Source: Kribbella pratensis (GTDB taxonomy: Bacteria > Actinomycetota > Actinomycetes > Propionibacteriales > Kribbellaceae). Taken from it: a DNA stretch of 64,000 bases. Shown piece after piece: positions 50,185 through 58,936 of the stretch (within the stretch, counting starts at the first letter, position 1; each line of letters starts with the position of its first letter). Where the stretch lies: contig NZ_SODU01000002.1 of NCBI RefSeq assembly GCF_004366075.1, positions 698,647 to 762,646 of the forward strand. Direction: 5' to 3'. The notes under the pieces are model-generated. The model ran no database searches and was not told the DNA's origin. It was given only the letters and a program-made list of their open reading frames with translations. The translations under genes and the position numbers were made by a program.

Positions 50185-50681
50185 AACAGTCGAGCGCCGA
50201 CCGGCTCCTCCAGGTCGAGGAGGAACTGCTTCCGCTTCAACCCGCCGGCGTACCCGATGAGCGACCCGTTCTTCCCGATCACCCGATGGCACGGGACGAC
50301 GATCGACAACGGGTTCTGGCCGACCGCCTTCCCCACCGCCTGCGCTGCGTGGGCCGGCTCGCCGAGGCGCGCCGCGATCTCGCCGTACGTCGTGGTCTCG
50401 CCGTACGGGATCTCCTCGAGCACCGACCAGACCCGGCGCTGGAACTCGTCACCGATGAGCCGCGTCGGCAACTCGAAGGTCACCCGCGAGCCGGCGAAGT
50501 ACTCCTCCAACTGCTCGACGACGACCGCGATGAGCGGGTCGGACGCCTCGACCCGCTCACCCAGCGTCTCCGCCGTCGGCTTCACCCAGTGGTGCGGGAA
50601 GTAGACGCCGACCAGCACGTCCTCCGACACCACCACCGTGAGCTCCCCGATCCGGGTACTGACCACCGCGTGCCTGTTCAT
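50181..50681 (-). CDS. ogt: methylated-DNA-protein cysteine methyltransferase
   Basis: A 166-residue O6-alkylguanine DNA repair protein. The acceptor Cys is in VVPCHRVIGKNGSLIGYAGG, preceded by EFQRRVWSVLEEIPYGETTT (the DNA-binding HTH region) and followed by LKRKQFLLDLE. The N-terminal ~75-residue domain fits Ogt-type proteins. ATG at 50681 is chosen over the longer reading. It lies 37 bp downstream of the nitrilase-fold gene. Confidence 0.93.
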   Translation of the reverse strand: MNRHAVVSTRIGELTVVVSEDVLVGVYFPHHWVKPTAETLGERVEASDPLIAVVVEQLEEYFAGSRVTFELPTRLIGDEFQRRVWSVLEEIPYGETTTYGEIAARLGEPAHAAQAVGKAVGQNPLSIVVPCHRVIGKNGSLIGYAGGLKRKQFLLDLEEPVGARLF

Positions 50682-50718
50682 GCCTATGGAACGCGCCAGC
50701 CCCCGAACCTGTGAGGAC

Positions 50719-51672
50719 CTACGACCCGATGCGCTCCCGTGTACGACGACGGAAGTCACGTCCGACCTGCGTCGTCTCGTCGTGGTGCACATCGGCCACC
50801 GCAAGTGCCGGCGATCCATCCAGTGGCGCCTGCGCTACCCACTCGCCCCGGGGATCGACAACGCCCGCCGCCAGCCCCGCCTCGGGGTTCGCCGGTACGG
50901 CGAGGCTGATCCAGGACGTGTTGTTCACCGCGCACCCACGCGCCTGCACCGCGATGTGGTCATGTCCCGAGACGCGGTGGGTCGCATAGGACACCAGGAC
51001 GCCGTCGGCGCCGAGCTCGTCGTACTCCACGAACAGCTCCGGGAACAGCACATCCAGTCCGAGCGCGAGCCCGAACCGGAACCCGTCGACGTCGAACGTC
51101 ACCGGCTGCTTCCCGGCCGTGTACATCCACGTCACCTTGGTCGTGGACAGTGTGCGCTCGTCGTACCGGGCGACAACCTTTCCCTCGTCGGACACGACGT
51201 ACATGCTGTTGTGCGGGCGCCCCTCCGGCAGTTGGTGCACCGAGGGGATCACCACCCAGATCCCGAGCTCCCGCGCGAGTGCGTTGATCTGGTCGAGCTC
51301 GGACTGCAGCACCGACCACTGTGCCTTGGTCCAATCGGAGGCGCCGACCTCGTCCGGGCCGAGCGACGACATGATGTGCTTGCTCGGGAAGCAGATCGCG
51401 CCCTCGGTGAAGTGCACCAGGCGGGCACCGGCCGCAGCCGCCTGCCTCATGAAGTCGCGGAGTTCGGCGCCGCCTGCACGCAGTTCGTCGGCATTCGTCG
51501 GGTCGTGGCGCATCGTCGACTGGACGACGGCGAACCGCAGTGTGGTTTCTTCCGGCATGTCTGGTTCTCCTTGGGGAGTCGGACGGAAGTGCCGGAGGGC
51601 AGCCGTGTAGGACTCGCCGGTTTTCGCGGCGCGGGCTCGTACCCGTTGCTTGAAGTTCCTGTGCGCTGTCAT
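50719..51672 (-). CDS. nitrilase-fold protein lacking catalytic residues
   Basis: A 317-residue protein. The N-terminal ~35 residues form a helical module, [20 protein letters not shown], seen at the start of other actinobacterial proteins. The rest is a carbon-nitrogen hydrolase fold: [27 protein letters not shown] (catalytic Glu kept), [11 protein letters not shown] where the catalytic Lys position holds Glu, and [15 protein letters not shown] where the catalytic Cys position holds Gly. Without Cys and Lys it cannot do nitrilase chemistry. ATG at 51558 behind AAGGAGA is an alternative start that omits the module; the in-frame module argues for 51672. It is divergent from fgd. Confidence 0.75.
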   Translation of the reverse strand: MTAHRNFKQRVRARAAKTGESYTAALRHFRPTPQGEPDMPEETTLRFAVVQSTMRHDPTNADELRAGGAELRDFMRQAAAAGARLVHFTEGAICFPSKHIMSSLGPDEVGASDWTKAQWSVLQSELDQINALARELGIWVVIPSVHQLPEGRPHNSMYVVSDEGKVVARYDERTLSTTKVTWMYTAGKQPVTFDVDGFRFGLALGLDVLFPELFVEYDELGADGVLVSYATHRVSGHDHIAVQARGCAVNNTSWISLAVPANPEAGLAAGVVDPRGEWVAQAPLDGSPALAVADVHHDETTQVGRDFRRRTRERIGS

Positions 51673-51958
51673 CTGGCCTTCCACGCACTCGCACGCGATC
51701 CCCCAGCGATCCCGTCGAGGCGGCAGACCAGGACGAGCGGCCCGAGACAGGAAGTCCCTTTGCCTTCTCGGTGTGACCGCGCTGGGGGCGGTCGACGAAG
51801 GTGAGGCGCGGGCCGCGCCGGGCCAACATCCTCTCCGAGCCACGCGGCCGGAGTCAATCAGGCTCTCCGAGTCAGCGCCGGCGACCTCGGGCGGCATAAA
51901 GTCGGACCTGGGCGCGGTTGTCTTCCGGAGTACGCGCAGACGACGTTTGGAGCAGAGG

Positions 51959-52963
51959 GTGAGCATTCGGGTCGGGTACAAGGCTTCGGCGGAGCAGTTC
52001 GGGCCGCGGGATCTGGTGGAGTACTCCGTTCGGGCCGAGGAGCTCGGGCTCGACAGTGTGACCGTGTCGGACCACTTCCTGCCCTGGCGGCACGAGGGCG
52101 GCCATGCGCCGTTCGCGCTCGCCTGGCTGGCGTCGGTCGGTGAGCGGACCAACCGGGTGCTGCTCGGTACGTCGGTGCTGACGCCGACGTTCCGGTACAA
52201 CCCGGCGGTGATCGCGCAGGCGTTCGCGACGCTCGGTGAGCTGTACCCGGGGCGCGTCATGCTCGGCGTCGGCTCCGGCGAGGCGCTGAACGAGATCGCG
52301 GTGTCGGGGATGGAGTGGCCGGAGTTCAAGGAGCGGTTCGCCCGGCTCCGGGAGGCAGTCCAGCTGATCCGCGACCTGTGGACGAAGGACGGCGTCAGCG
52401 CCGAAGGGCCGTACTACAAGACCGTGGACGCGTTCATCTACGACCGTCCGGAAACCCCGCTGAAGGTGTACGTCGCCGCGGGCGGCCCGCTCGTCGCGCG
52501 GTACGCCGGCCGCGCCGGTGACGGGTTCATCGCGACGTCCGGCAAGGGGATGGAGCTCTACACGGAGCAGCTGATGCCCGCCGTACGCGAAGGGGCCGAG
52601 AAGGCCGGGAAGAAGTTCGAGGACGTCGACCGGATGCTCGAGGTCAAGCTCTCGTACGACCGCGACCCGGAGTTGGCGCTGGAGAACACCCGGTTCTGGG
52701 CGCCGCTGTCGCTGACCGCGGAGCAGAAGCACAGCGTGACGAGTGCGACCGAGATGGAGCGGCTCGCGGACGAACTGCCGATCGAGCAGGTCGCGAAGCG
52801 GTGGATCGTGGCGTCCGACCCGGAAGAGGTCGTGAAGCAGCTCCAGCCGTACCTGGACGCCGGCTTCAACCACTTCGTCGTACACGGTCCGGGGAACGAC
52901 CAGGAGCGCTTCCTCACCCAGTTCACCGAGGATGTCCTTCCGCTGCTGCGCAAACTGGGCTGA
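51959..52963 (+). CDS. fgd: F420-dependent glucose-6-phosphate dehydrogenase
   Basis: A 334-residue LLM-family enzyme oxidising glucose-6-phosphate with coenzyme F420, close to the 336 residues of the mycobacterial enzyme. [95 protein letters not shown] and the phosphate region [15 protein letters not shown] are near-identical in pattern to FGD1. It supplies reduced F420 for reductases such as the LLM enzyme at 28.7 kb. GTG at 51959 follows a GGAG. The ~285 bp upstream hold only promoters. Confidence 0.95.
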   Translation: MSIRVGYKASAEQFGPRDLVEYSVRAEELGLDSVTVSDHFLPWRHEGGHAPFALAWLASVGERTNRVLLGTSVLTPTFRYNPAVIAQAFATLGELYPGRVMLGVGSGEALNEIAVSGMEWPEFKERFARLREAVQLIRDLWTKDGVSAEGPYYKTVDAFIYDRPETPLKVYVAAGGPLVARYAGRAGDGFIATSGKGMELYTEQLMPAVREGAEKAGKKFEDVDRMLEVKLSYDRDPELALENTRFWAPLSLTAEQKHSVTSATEMERLADELPIEQVAKRWIVASDPEEVVKQLQPYLDAGFNHFVVHGPGNDQERFLTQFTEDVLPLLRKLG

Positions 52964-52973
52964 CAATCACCCC

Positions 52974-53549
52974 GTGGCCGAATACGAGATCGTTCAGGAA
53001 GGCGACCCGCGGTGCGCCGAGCTGGAGGCAGCCGGGTATCGCGTAGTCGCCGAGTCCTGGGCGGTCCGGCTGTTCGAACCGGACCGTGAGCTGCTGGAGT
53101 CCGCCGTACGCCGGGTGACCGCCGGCGGACTCACACTCCGCGAACTCGGGCCCGAGTCGGCCGCGGATCTGTACGCGCTGGAGAAGACGAACGAGGCGGA
53201 CTATCCCAACACGCCCGCGACGCATCGCGTGGTCGGAGAGCTCGCCGACGTCGCCGGACTGTGGCCGGAGAATCGGGTCTTCGGCGCCTTCGACGGCAAC
53301 CGGCTGGTCGGCGCGACGGTGATTCGCGAGAAGGACGGCTTCGGTGACACCGCCTTCACCTCGGTCCTCGCCACCCATCGCCGCCGCGGCGTCGCCCAGG
53401 CCGTCAAGGCCGCGTCGATCCTCGCCTTCCTCGACATCGGCATCACCCGCTTCAGCACCGGCGGAGCCGCGGCCAACCAAGCGAGCCTCCAGGCCAACCA
53501 GTCCCTCGGCTACCAACTGACCGAACAATGGCGGACCTACGCCCCCTGA
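52974..53549 (+). CDS. GNAT acetyltransferase
   Basis: A 191-residue GNAT protein. The N-terminal half (~1-70) is a small partial repeat, and the C-terminal half has LTLRELGPESAADLYALEKT, VFGAFDGNRLVGATVIREKD, the acetyl-CoA motif TSVLATHRRRGVAQAVKAAS and the last strand FSTGGAAANQASLQANQSLG. It starts 11 bp after fgd with a GTG and may be cotranscribed. Substrate unknown. Confidence 0.85.
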   Translation: MAEYEIVQEGDPRCAELEAAGYRVVAESWAVRLFEPDRELLESAVRRVTAGGLTLRELGPESAADLYALEKTNEADYPNTPATHRVVGELADVAGLWPENRVFGAFDGNRLVGATVIREKDGFGDTAFTSVLATHRRRGVAQAVKAASILAFLDIGITRFSTGGAAANQASLQANQSLGYQLTEQWRTYAP

Positions 53550-53576
53550 CCGCCGGCCGCGCACTAGCATCGCGGG

Positions 53577-54158
53577 ATGCCTCTGCTTGTGGATGCGGTT
53601 CTGGCTCAGGGCGTGTTGCGAGATACGGCACAGCCGCGGCTGGCGGTGGACGACGGGCTGGTGCTGCGACCGTGGCAGGGGCGGGACGCCGCCTCGGTGC
53701 GGACTGCGTTCGGCTGTCCCGACATTCAGCGCTGGCATGTCCGGCGGCTCGACACTCTCGAGGAGGCAGACGAGTGGATCGGGCAGTGGGTCGACTGCTG
53801 GGACGCTGAGACTGCGGCGAGCTGGGCGGTTGTCGATGGAGACGACGAACCGCTGGGTCAGGTCGGGCTGCGCGATATCTCTTTGGCCCAAGGGTCGGCC
53901 GCGCTGTCGTACTGGGTGACCCCTGCCGCCCGGGGACAAGCGGTCGCCGCGAGGTCGGTCGAGGCGCTGTCCGCTTGGGCGTTCGGGGCGATTGGGTTCA
54001 ACCGGCTGAACATCCACCACTCCACGACCAACACTGCCTCGTGTCGGGTCGCCGCGCGCACCGGATACCGGCACGAGGGAACACTGCGGCAGGCGATCAT
54101 GCACGCCGACGGCTGGCACGACTGGCACATCCACGGCCGCCTCCGCGCGGACACCTGA
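53577..54158 (+). CDS. GNAT acetyltransferase (RimJ/RimL type)
   Basis: A 193-residue GNAT protein. LVLRPWQGRDAASVRTAFGC, WAVVDGDDEPLGQVGLRDIS, LSYWVTPAARGQAVAARSVE (acetyl-CoA motif, with QA in place of the usual Gly pair) and IHHSTTNTASCRVAARTGYR mark the ribosomal-type acetyltransferase subfamily. It follows the previous GNAT by 27 bp. Confidence 0.88.
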   Translation: MPLLVDAVLAQGVLRDTAQPRLAVDDGLVLRPWQGRDAASVRTAFGCPDIQRWHVRRLDTLEEADEWIGQWVDCWDAETAASWAVVDGDDEPLGQVGLRDISLAQGSAALSYWVTPAARGQAVAARSVEALSAWAFGAIGFNRLNIHHSTTNTASCRVAARTGYRHEGTLRQAIMHADGWHDWHIHGRLRADT

Positions 54159-54169
54159 GCACTCGGGCA

Positions 54170-54201
54170 CGTACGACGCCGCCGCGGCAAGACGTCGTAC
54201 G
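54170..54201 (+). terminator. hairpin after the GNAT pair
   Basis: CGTACGACG (54170-54178) and CGTCGTACG (54193-54201) are perfect 9-bp arms, 11 bp after the stop codon. There is no T-tract. The remaining ~235 bp up to the IclR gene show no further gene. Confidence 0.5.
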
Positions 54202-54436
54202 GTCGGGGGGTTGGGGAGCGCTGCGCACCTGAACCGACCAGCAGGAGTCCCCAGCCTCCGGAGTCCGACCCGCGCCGCACGAGCGGTGGTGTGTGATCAG
54301 GCGTCGACGATGTGCACTCTCAACAGGTAGAGCACCCCGAGACACCGTACGCACCCAGCGCCATCGCGCTCAGGTGCACTAGTACGCTGCCCGACACCAC
54401 CTGTCCACGTGCACACAACCACCGATGGACTGCGAG

Positions 54437-55198
54437 TTAGTGCAGGTCGTCGGAGAGGGACTTGGCGGCCTGGGTCAGCAGGGGGATGGCCTGTTCTACC
54501 AGGGATTCGGTCATGCGGCCGGCGGGGCCGGAGATGGAGATGGCCAGGGGGGTGGGGGCGTCGGGGACGGCTACCGCAACGCAGCGGACGCCGACTTCCT
54601 GTTCGCCTTCGTCGATCGCGTATCCGACGTCCGACGCCTGGTGGAGCTGGGCGGTGAAGACGTCGGGCGTGACGATCGTGTTGTCGGTGTGCTTGGGCAT
54701 GCCGGTGCGGTGCAGGAGGTCGCGGACCTCGGCGTCGGGGAACTGGGCGAGGATCGCTTTGCCGACGGCAGTGCAGTGTGGGAGGACGCGGCGGCCGACC
54801 TCGGTGAACATGCGCATCGAGTGCCGCGACGGGACCTGCGCGAGGTACACGATCTGGTCGCCGTCGAGCATCGCCATATTGGCGGACTCGCCGAGCTCGT
54901 CGACGAGCCGGGCCAGATGCGGCCGGGCGAACACACTCAGCATGTGCGACGAACTCTCCCCGAGCCGGATCAGCTTCGGTCCGAGCACGTACTGCCGCGA
55001 CGGCTCTTGACGCAGGTAGCCGAGGTCGACCAGGGTGCGAACCAGTCGGTGGATCGTCGGCAGTGGCAGGCCGGAGGCGGCGGCCAGCTGGGACAGGCCC
55101 ATCATCCCGCCCGCGTCGGCCATCGTCTCGAGCAGCCCGAAGGCGCGCTCGATGGACTGCACGCTGCCGGTGCGTCCCTTGCCGTTCGTCTCCACCAT
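54437..55198 (-). CDS. IclR-family regulator of purine catabolism
   Basis: An IclR protein of about 253 residues. The winged HTH QSIERAFGLLETMADAGGMM, LSQLAAASGLPLPTIHRLVR, TLVDLGYLRQEPSRQYVLGP is followed by the effector domain with MFTEVGRRVLPHCTAVGKAI, LLHRTGMPKHTDNTIV and GYAIDEGEQEVGVRCVAVAV. The ATG at 55198 follows AAAGGTGG. A palindrome overlaps its upstream region. It is divergent from the HpcH-like gene, and the position fits an allantoin/glyoxylate-type (AllR-like) sensor, though the ligand is inference. Confidence 0.9.
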   Translation of the reverse strand: MVETNGKGRTGSVQSIERAFGLLETMADAGGMMGLSQLAAASGLPLPTIHRLVRTLVDLGYLRQEPSRQYVLGPKLIRLGESSSHMLSVFARPHLARLVDELGESANMAMLDGDQIVYLAQVPSRHSMRMFTEVGRRVLPHCTAVGKAILAQFPDAEVRDLLHRTGMPKHTDNTIVTPDVFTAQLHQASDVGYAIDEGEQEVGVRCVAVAVPDAPTPLAISISGPAGRMTESLVEQAIPLLTQAAKSLSDDLH

Positions 55199-55209
55199 GA
55201 CAACCACCT

Positions 55210-55224
55210 TTCCGGATCACGGAA
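55210..55224. promoter_or_regulatory. IclR-type palindrome
   Basis: TTCCG-N5-CGGAA lies 12 bp upstream of the IclR start codon. IclR-family operators usually have TGGAA/TTCCA-type arms, so this is a natural autoregulatory site. ATACGGAAA at 55291, just before the divergent gene, carries the same half-site and recurs at 57179. Confidence 0.6.
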
Positions 55225-55310
55225 GTTTAGCGCCAGATCTCGGAAGCTCGAATGGTTGTGTCTTCCGCAGAGTAGATATTAGTCTCCACAATACGGAAAA
55301 GGAGGCTGCA

Positions 55311-56516
55311 GTGAGCCTGGATGATCTGGTGAGCGAGCTTGACCGGCGGCTGGCGGCCGCGGACGCGGCGCTGACTGCGGACTATCGCGGCGATCGCGGG
55401 GCCCGGCAGCCGGTCCACACGGTGTACGTTCCGGCCGATCGGTACGACGTACGCACGGTGGAGGACTGGGGCGCGCAGGCGCGCGCGGCCCTCGACGAGT
55501 ACGGCGGATCCGCCGAGGAGTTCGCGAAGGTGCTGGATCTGCCGGACGACCTCGCGGGCGACGTGTACGACCGCGTGCGGGCCAAACTCGAGCGCGAGCC
55601 GATCGAGGACCTCCGTATCGACTTCGAGGACGGCTACGGCAACCGGCCGGCCGACGAGGAGGACGCCGCGGCGATCGCGGCCGCCCAGGTGCTTGCGACC
55701 AACCTGCAGACGCCGTACCGAGGTCTGCGGATCAAGTCGCTGGAAGCGCCGACCAGGCGCCGCAGTGTGCGGACTCTCGACCTCTTCCTCAAGCACCTGG
55801 GCGCGATCGACGACGGCTTCGTCATCACGCTCCCCAAGGTGACGTCGGTCGAGCAGGTCGAGGCGATGGTGCTCGTGCTGGAGACGCTCGAGCGTCAGTA
55901 CGGCGTACCGCAGCTGAGGTTCGAGATCCAGGTCGAGACCCCGCAGGCGATCCTCGGCGCGGACGGCACCGCACTGATCGCCCGGATGATCAAGGCCGGC
56001 GGCGAGCGTGTCACCGGTCTGCACTACGGCACCTACGACTACTCCGCCTCGCTCGGTGTCGCGGCGGCGTACCAGAGCATGGAGCATCCGGTCGCCGACC
56101 ATGCCAAGGACGTCATGCAGCTGGCCGCGGCCGGCACCGGCGTGTTCGTATCCGATGGATCGACCAACGTTCTCCCGGTCGGCGACGCGGTCCACGATGC
56201 CTGGCGCCTGCATTTCCGGCTGGTACGCCGTTCGCTCGCACGCGGCATCTACCAGGGCTGGGACATGCACCCCGCCCAGCTCCCGACCCGCTTCGCGGCG
56301 ACGTACCTGTTCTACCGGGAAGGCTTCGACCAGGCCGCCCGACGCCTGCGCGCGTACCTCGGTGAGGGCGAGTCCGGGTACCTCGACGAGCCCGCAACGG
56401 CCGCCGCTCTCGCCGGTTTCGTACTGCGCGGCATCGAGTGCGGCGCGATCGAGACATCGGAGTTCGACGACAACGAGCTCGCCAGGCTGGCGCGCCGACC
56501 ATTCCCGGAGAGTTAG
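55311..56516 (+). CDS. HpcH/HpaI-like TIM-barrel protein (DUF6986)
   Basis: A 401-residue protein related to the citrate-lyase beta / HpcH aldolase barrel. DLRIDFEDGYGNRPADEEDA has the metal acids, LRIKSLEAPTRRRSVRTLDL, FVITLPKVTSVEQVEAMVLV, LRFEIQVETPQAILGADGTA with the catalytic Glu, and GLHYGTYDYSASLGVAAAYQ match DUF6986. GTG at 55311 has a perfect AAGGAGG six bases upstream. In actinobacteria such genes recur in urate and allantoin clusters. A role in handling glyoxylate or a related acid is inference. Confidence 0.85.
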   Translation: MSLDDLVSELDRRLAAADAALTADYRGDRGARQPVHTVYVPADRYDVRTVEDWGAQARAALDEYGGSAEEFAKVLDLPDDLAGDVYDRVRAKLEREPIEDLRIDFEDGYGNRPADEEDAAAIAAAQVLATNLQTPYRGLRIKSLEAPTRRRSVRTLDLFLKHLGAIDDGFVITLPKVTSVEQVEAMVLVLETLERQYGVPQLRFEIQVETPQAILGADGTALIARMIKAGGERVTGLHYGTYDYSASLGVAAAYQSMEHPVADHAKDVMQLAAAGTGVFVSDGSTNVLPVGDAVHDAWRLHFRLVRRSLARGIYQGWDMHPAQLPTRFAATYLFYREGFDQAARRLRAYLGEGESGYLDEPATAAALAGFVLRGIECGAIETSEFDDNELARLARRPFPES

Positions 56517-56525
56517 CCTCGCGGC

Positions 56526-56765
56526 ATGCGACTGGTTGCGGAGTTCACCACGGAACCCTTCGATGTCGAGGGGGCACCGCCCGCGCACGCCACGGAGGCG
56601 TTGCAGGCGGCGGAGGCGGCCGGGCTCGACTGCGAGTTCGGCCCGCTCGGTACGCAGGTCAGCGGCGAGCAGCATCTCCTGCTGCCGGCGCTCCCGAAGG
56701 TGCTCGAGGCGGCGTTCGCCGGCGGCGCGAGCCAGGTGACATTGCAGGTACGGCGCGATGCCTGA
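56526..56765 (+). CDS. thiamine-binding-like (MTH1187/YkoF fold) protein
   Basis: A 79-residue protein with the ferredoxin-like pattern of MTH1187/YkoF proteins: RLVAEFTTEPFDVEG, ATEALQAAEAAGLDCEFGPL, GTQVSGEQHLLLPALPKVLE and ASQVTLQVRRDA. These bind thiamine-like molecules in other bacteria; within a purine cluster a different heterocyclic ligand is possible. It starts 9 bp after the HpcH-like gene and overlaps the next start by 8 bp. Confidence 0.7.
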   Translation: MRLVAEFTTEPFDVEGAPPAHATEALQAAEAAGLDCEFGPLGTQVSGEQHLLLPALPKVLEAAFAGGASQVTLQVRRDA

Positions 56766-57132
56766 ACAGCACCCGCTGGTGCAGGCGATCGCCCCGCTCG
56801 TCGAGCGGCTGGACGCACAACTCGTCGACGCGGCGGAGGCCCGCGCGGACGACGTGACGCTCGAGTGGGACGGCAAGCCTGTGGTCGCCGTACGCCTGTC
56901 CCCTCCAAAAGCGCCTGAAAAGCCAGAGGGTGGCGTGCAGAGTCTGCTGGCCGGTGTCGCCGAGGAGCTGGGTGGTCCGTTGCGCGACCTGTCGCGGCAC
57001 GACAAGCAGCAAGCCGTACTGCTGCTGGAGGCGCGCGGAGCCTTCGAGTACCGCAAGTCGGCCGAGATCGTCGCCGAGGCGCTCGGCGTCACGCGCTTCA
57101 CCGTCTACAACTACCTGAACCGCGCCCGCTGA
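56758..57132 (+). CDS. YheO-type HTH regulator, PAS-less
   Basis: A 124-residue protein. The C-terminal half, LSRHDKQQAVLLLEARGAFE, YRKSAEIVAEALGVTRFTVY, NYLNRAR, is the HTH of YheO/DsrE-type regulators (HTH_22). The N-terminus keeps a short segment (HPLVQAIAPLVERLDAQLVD, ADDVTLEWDGKPVVAVRLS) in place of the normal PAS-like domain, so it is shorter than family members. It overlaps the preceding gene and probably takes part in regulating the cluster. Confidence 0.72.
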   Translation: MPEQHPLVQAIAPLVERLDAQLVDAAEARADDVTLEWDGKPVVAVRLSPPKAPEKPEGGVQSLLAGVAEELGGPLRDLSRHDKQQAVLLLEARGAFEYRKSAEIVAEALGVTRFTVYNYLNRAR

Positions 57133-57178
57133 TTTCAACAAACTGTTGACGACGAGCGCGGCAGCTGCCACTCTCGTC

Positions 57179-57187
57179 ATACGGAAA
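57179..57187 (+). promoter_or_regulatory. ATACGGAAA motif before uraD
   Basis: ATACGGAAA here and at 55291-55299 are identical 9-mers, both immediately upstream of cluster genes (uraD at 57219, HpcH-like at 55311) and both containing the CGGAA half-site of the IclR palindrome. It is a likely IclR contact or repression site over the start of transcription. Confidence 0.45.
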
Positions 57188-57218
57188 GTCGATTTCGGGA
57201 TTCGAGAAGGTGTGATCC

Positions 57219-57710
57219 GTGGACCTGGAGGAGTTCAACTCCGCTCCGACCGACCGGCTGCGGCCGGCCCTGGCGGCCTGCTGCGACGTGCCCCGCTGGG
57301 TCGACGCGATCCTGGCCAAGCGGCCGTACGGCGATCTCGCGGCGCTGACCGCGGTCGCCGACCAGTCGCTGCGGGAGCTCGACGACAACGAGGTCGATCG
57401 CGCACTGCAGGCGCATCCGCGGATCGGTGACCGGCCGCAGGGCGCGAGCACCGAGGCCGCCTGGTCGCGGAACGAGCAGTCCGGTGTCGGTGCCGACGCC
57501 GGCGTCCGGCAGGAGCTTGCCGACGGTAACCGTCAGTACGAGGAGCGGTTCGGCCGGGTGTTCCTGATCTGCGCCACGGGGTTGTCGGCAGCGCAGATGC
57601 TGGACAGTCTGCGGACCCGCCTCACGCACGACGATGCGACCGAGGCGACCGTCGTACACGAAGAGCTTCGCAAGATCGCGCTGCTCCGGCTGAGCAAGGT
57701 GGTGGCATGA
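57219..57710 (+). CDS. uraD: OHCU decarboxylase
   Basis: A 163-residue 2-oxo-4-hydroxy-4-carboxy-5-ureidoimidazoline decarboxylase, the last step from urate to (S)-allantoin. It has EFNSAPTDRLRPALAACCDV, RWVDAILAKRPYGDLAALTA, the catalytic His in LQAHPRIGDRPQGASTEAAW and NRQYEERFGRVFLICATGLS. A GTG start is preceded by GAAGG. The stop overlaps uraH by 4 nt (ATGA). Confidence 0.95.
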   Translation: MDLEEFNSAPTDRLRPALAACCDVPRWVDAILAKRPYGDLAALTAVADQSLRELDDNEVDRALQAHPRIGDRPQGASTEAAWSRNEQSGVGADAGVRQELADGNRQYEERFGRVFLICATGLSAAQMLDSLRTRLTHDDATEATVVHEELRKIALLRLSKVVA

Positions 57711-58024
57711 GTTCTCTGTCCACGCACATTCTCGACACCGCGCTGGGGCGACCGGCGCGGAACGTCCAGGTCCGGCTCTACCGGGGTGACGTGCTCGAAG
57801 CCACCGGTACGACGGACGACGACGGGCGGATCGGGGAGCTCGCGCCGGCGTTGGAGCACGGAACGTACCGGCTCTGGTTCGACGTCGCGGCGTACGCGGA
57901 ATCCACCGGTCAGGACATCTTCTTTCCCGAGGTCTCCGTGACCTTCACGGTCGCCGACGAGCGGCACTACCACGTCCCGTTGCTGCTCAGCCCGTTCGCG
58001 TTTTCCACCTACCGAGGGAGCTGA
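57707..58024 (+). CDS. uraH: 5-hydroxyisourate hydrolase
   Basis: A transthyretin-like protein of 105 residues that opens 5-hydroxyisourate. The N-terminal STHILDTALGRPARNVQVRL holds the active-site His, RYHVPLLL-type HYHVPLLLSPFAFSTYRGS ends the protein with the conserved YRGS tail. It is coupled to uraD and lies 6 bp before the urate oxidase. Confidence 0.96.
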   Translation: MSSLSTHILDTALGRPARNVQVRLYRGDVLEATGTTDDDGRIGELAPALEHGTYRLWFDVAAYAESTGQDIFFPEVSVTFTVADERHYHVPLLLSPFAFSTYRGS

Positions 58025-58030
58025 CCTCAG

Positions 58031-58936
58031 ATGGCCATCCACCTGGGAGCCAACCAGTACGGCAAAGCCGAGAACCGTGTCGTCCGCATCTACCGCGACA
58101 CGCCCCGCCACCAGATCCGCGACCTGAACGTGTCGACCGCGTTGCGCGGCAACTTCGAGGACGCGCACACGACCGGCGACCAGTCCGACGTACTGCCGAC
58201 CGACACACAGAAGAACACCGCGTTCGCCTTCGCCAAGGAGAAGGGCGTCGGGGCGATCGAGGACTACGCGCTGACGCTCGGCGCGCATTTCCTGGACGCG
58301 TCGCCGGCCGCGCAGGGCGCGCGGGTCGAGGTCGAGGAGTACGCCTGGGAGCGGATCCAGGTCGACGGCCAGGGGCACGACCACTCGTTCGTCCGGACCG
58401 GCGGCGGTGTGCGGAACACGGTCGTCAACGTGGAGGGCCGCGGCGCGGAGCGGAAGACTTACGTCGTGTCGGGGATCAGCGACCTCGTCGTACTGAAGTC
58501 GACCGGGTCGGAGTTCCACGGGTTCCTGAAGGACGAGTACACGACGCTGCCGGAGACGAACGACCGGATCCTGGCGACGTCGCTGGTCGCGCGGTGGCGC
58601 TACGACCACACCGAGGTCGACTGGGACAAGTCGTACGACGAGATCAAGGGACTGCTGCTCTCGCGATTCGCCACGATCCACAGTCTTGCGTTGCAGCAGA
58701 CGTTGTACGGCATGGGCGAGGCGGTGCTCGAGCAGCACCCGGAAGTCGCCGAGATCAAGTTCTCGGCGCCGAACAAGCACCACTTCCTGGTCGACCTGTC
58801 GCCGTTCGGTGTCGAGAACCCCGGCGAGGTCTTCATCGCCGCCGATCGCCCGTACGGCCTGATCGAGGCGACCGTGACGCGCGACGACGCGAGCGACGCC
58901 GGCAGCGCGTGGCATGCCACGCCGGGATTCTGTTGA
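58031..58936 (+). CDS. pucL: urate oxidase (uricase)
   Basis: A cofactor-free urate oxidase of 301 residues. GANQYGKAENRVVRIYRDTP (catalytic Lys), TDTQKNTAFAFAKEKGVGAI (catalytic Thr), SFVRTGGGVRN, VVLKSTGSEFHGFLKDEYTT and the paired NKHHFLVDL (catalytic His) are all clear. It oxidises urate to 5-hydroxyisourate, which UraH and UraD take on to allantoin. Stop and next TTG start overlap (TTGA). Confidence 0.96.
   Translation: MAIHLGANQYGKAENRVVRIYRDTPRHQIRDLNVSTALRGNFEDAHTTGDQSDVLPTDTQKNTAFAFAKEKGVGAIEDYALTLGAHFLDASPAAQGARVEVEEYAWERIQVDGQGHDHSFVRTGGGVRNTVVNVEGRGAERKTYVVSGISDLVVLKSTGSEFHGFLKDEYTTLPETNDRILATSLVARWRYDHTEVDWDKSYDEIKGLLLSRFATIHSLALQQTLYGMGEAVLEQHPEVAEIKFSAPNKHHFLVDLSPFGVENPGEVFIAADRPYGLIEATVTRDDASDAGSAWHATPGFC

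Noticed and set aside
55227-57101. A 624-residue minus-strand frame across the HpcH-like gene
   Set aside because: It is antisense to three genes with good ribosome sites and recognisable families.
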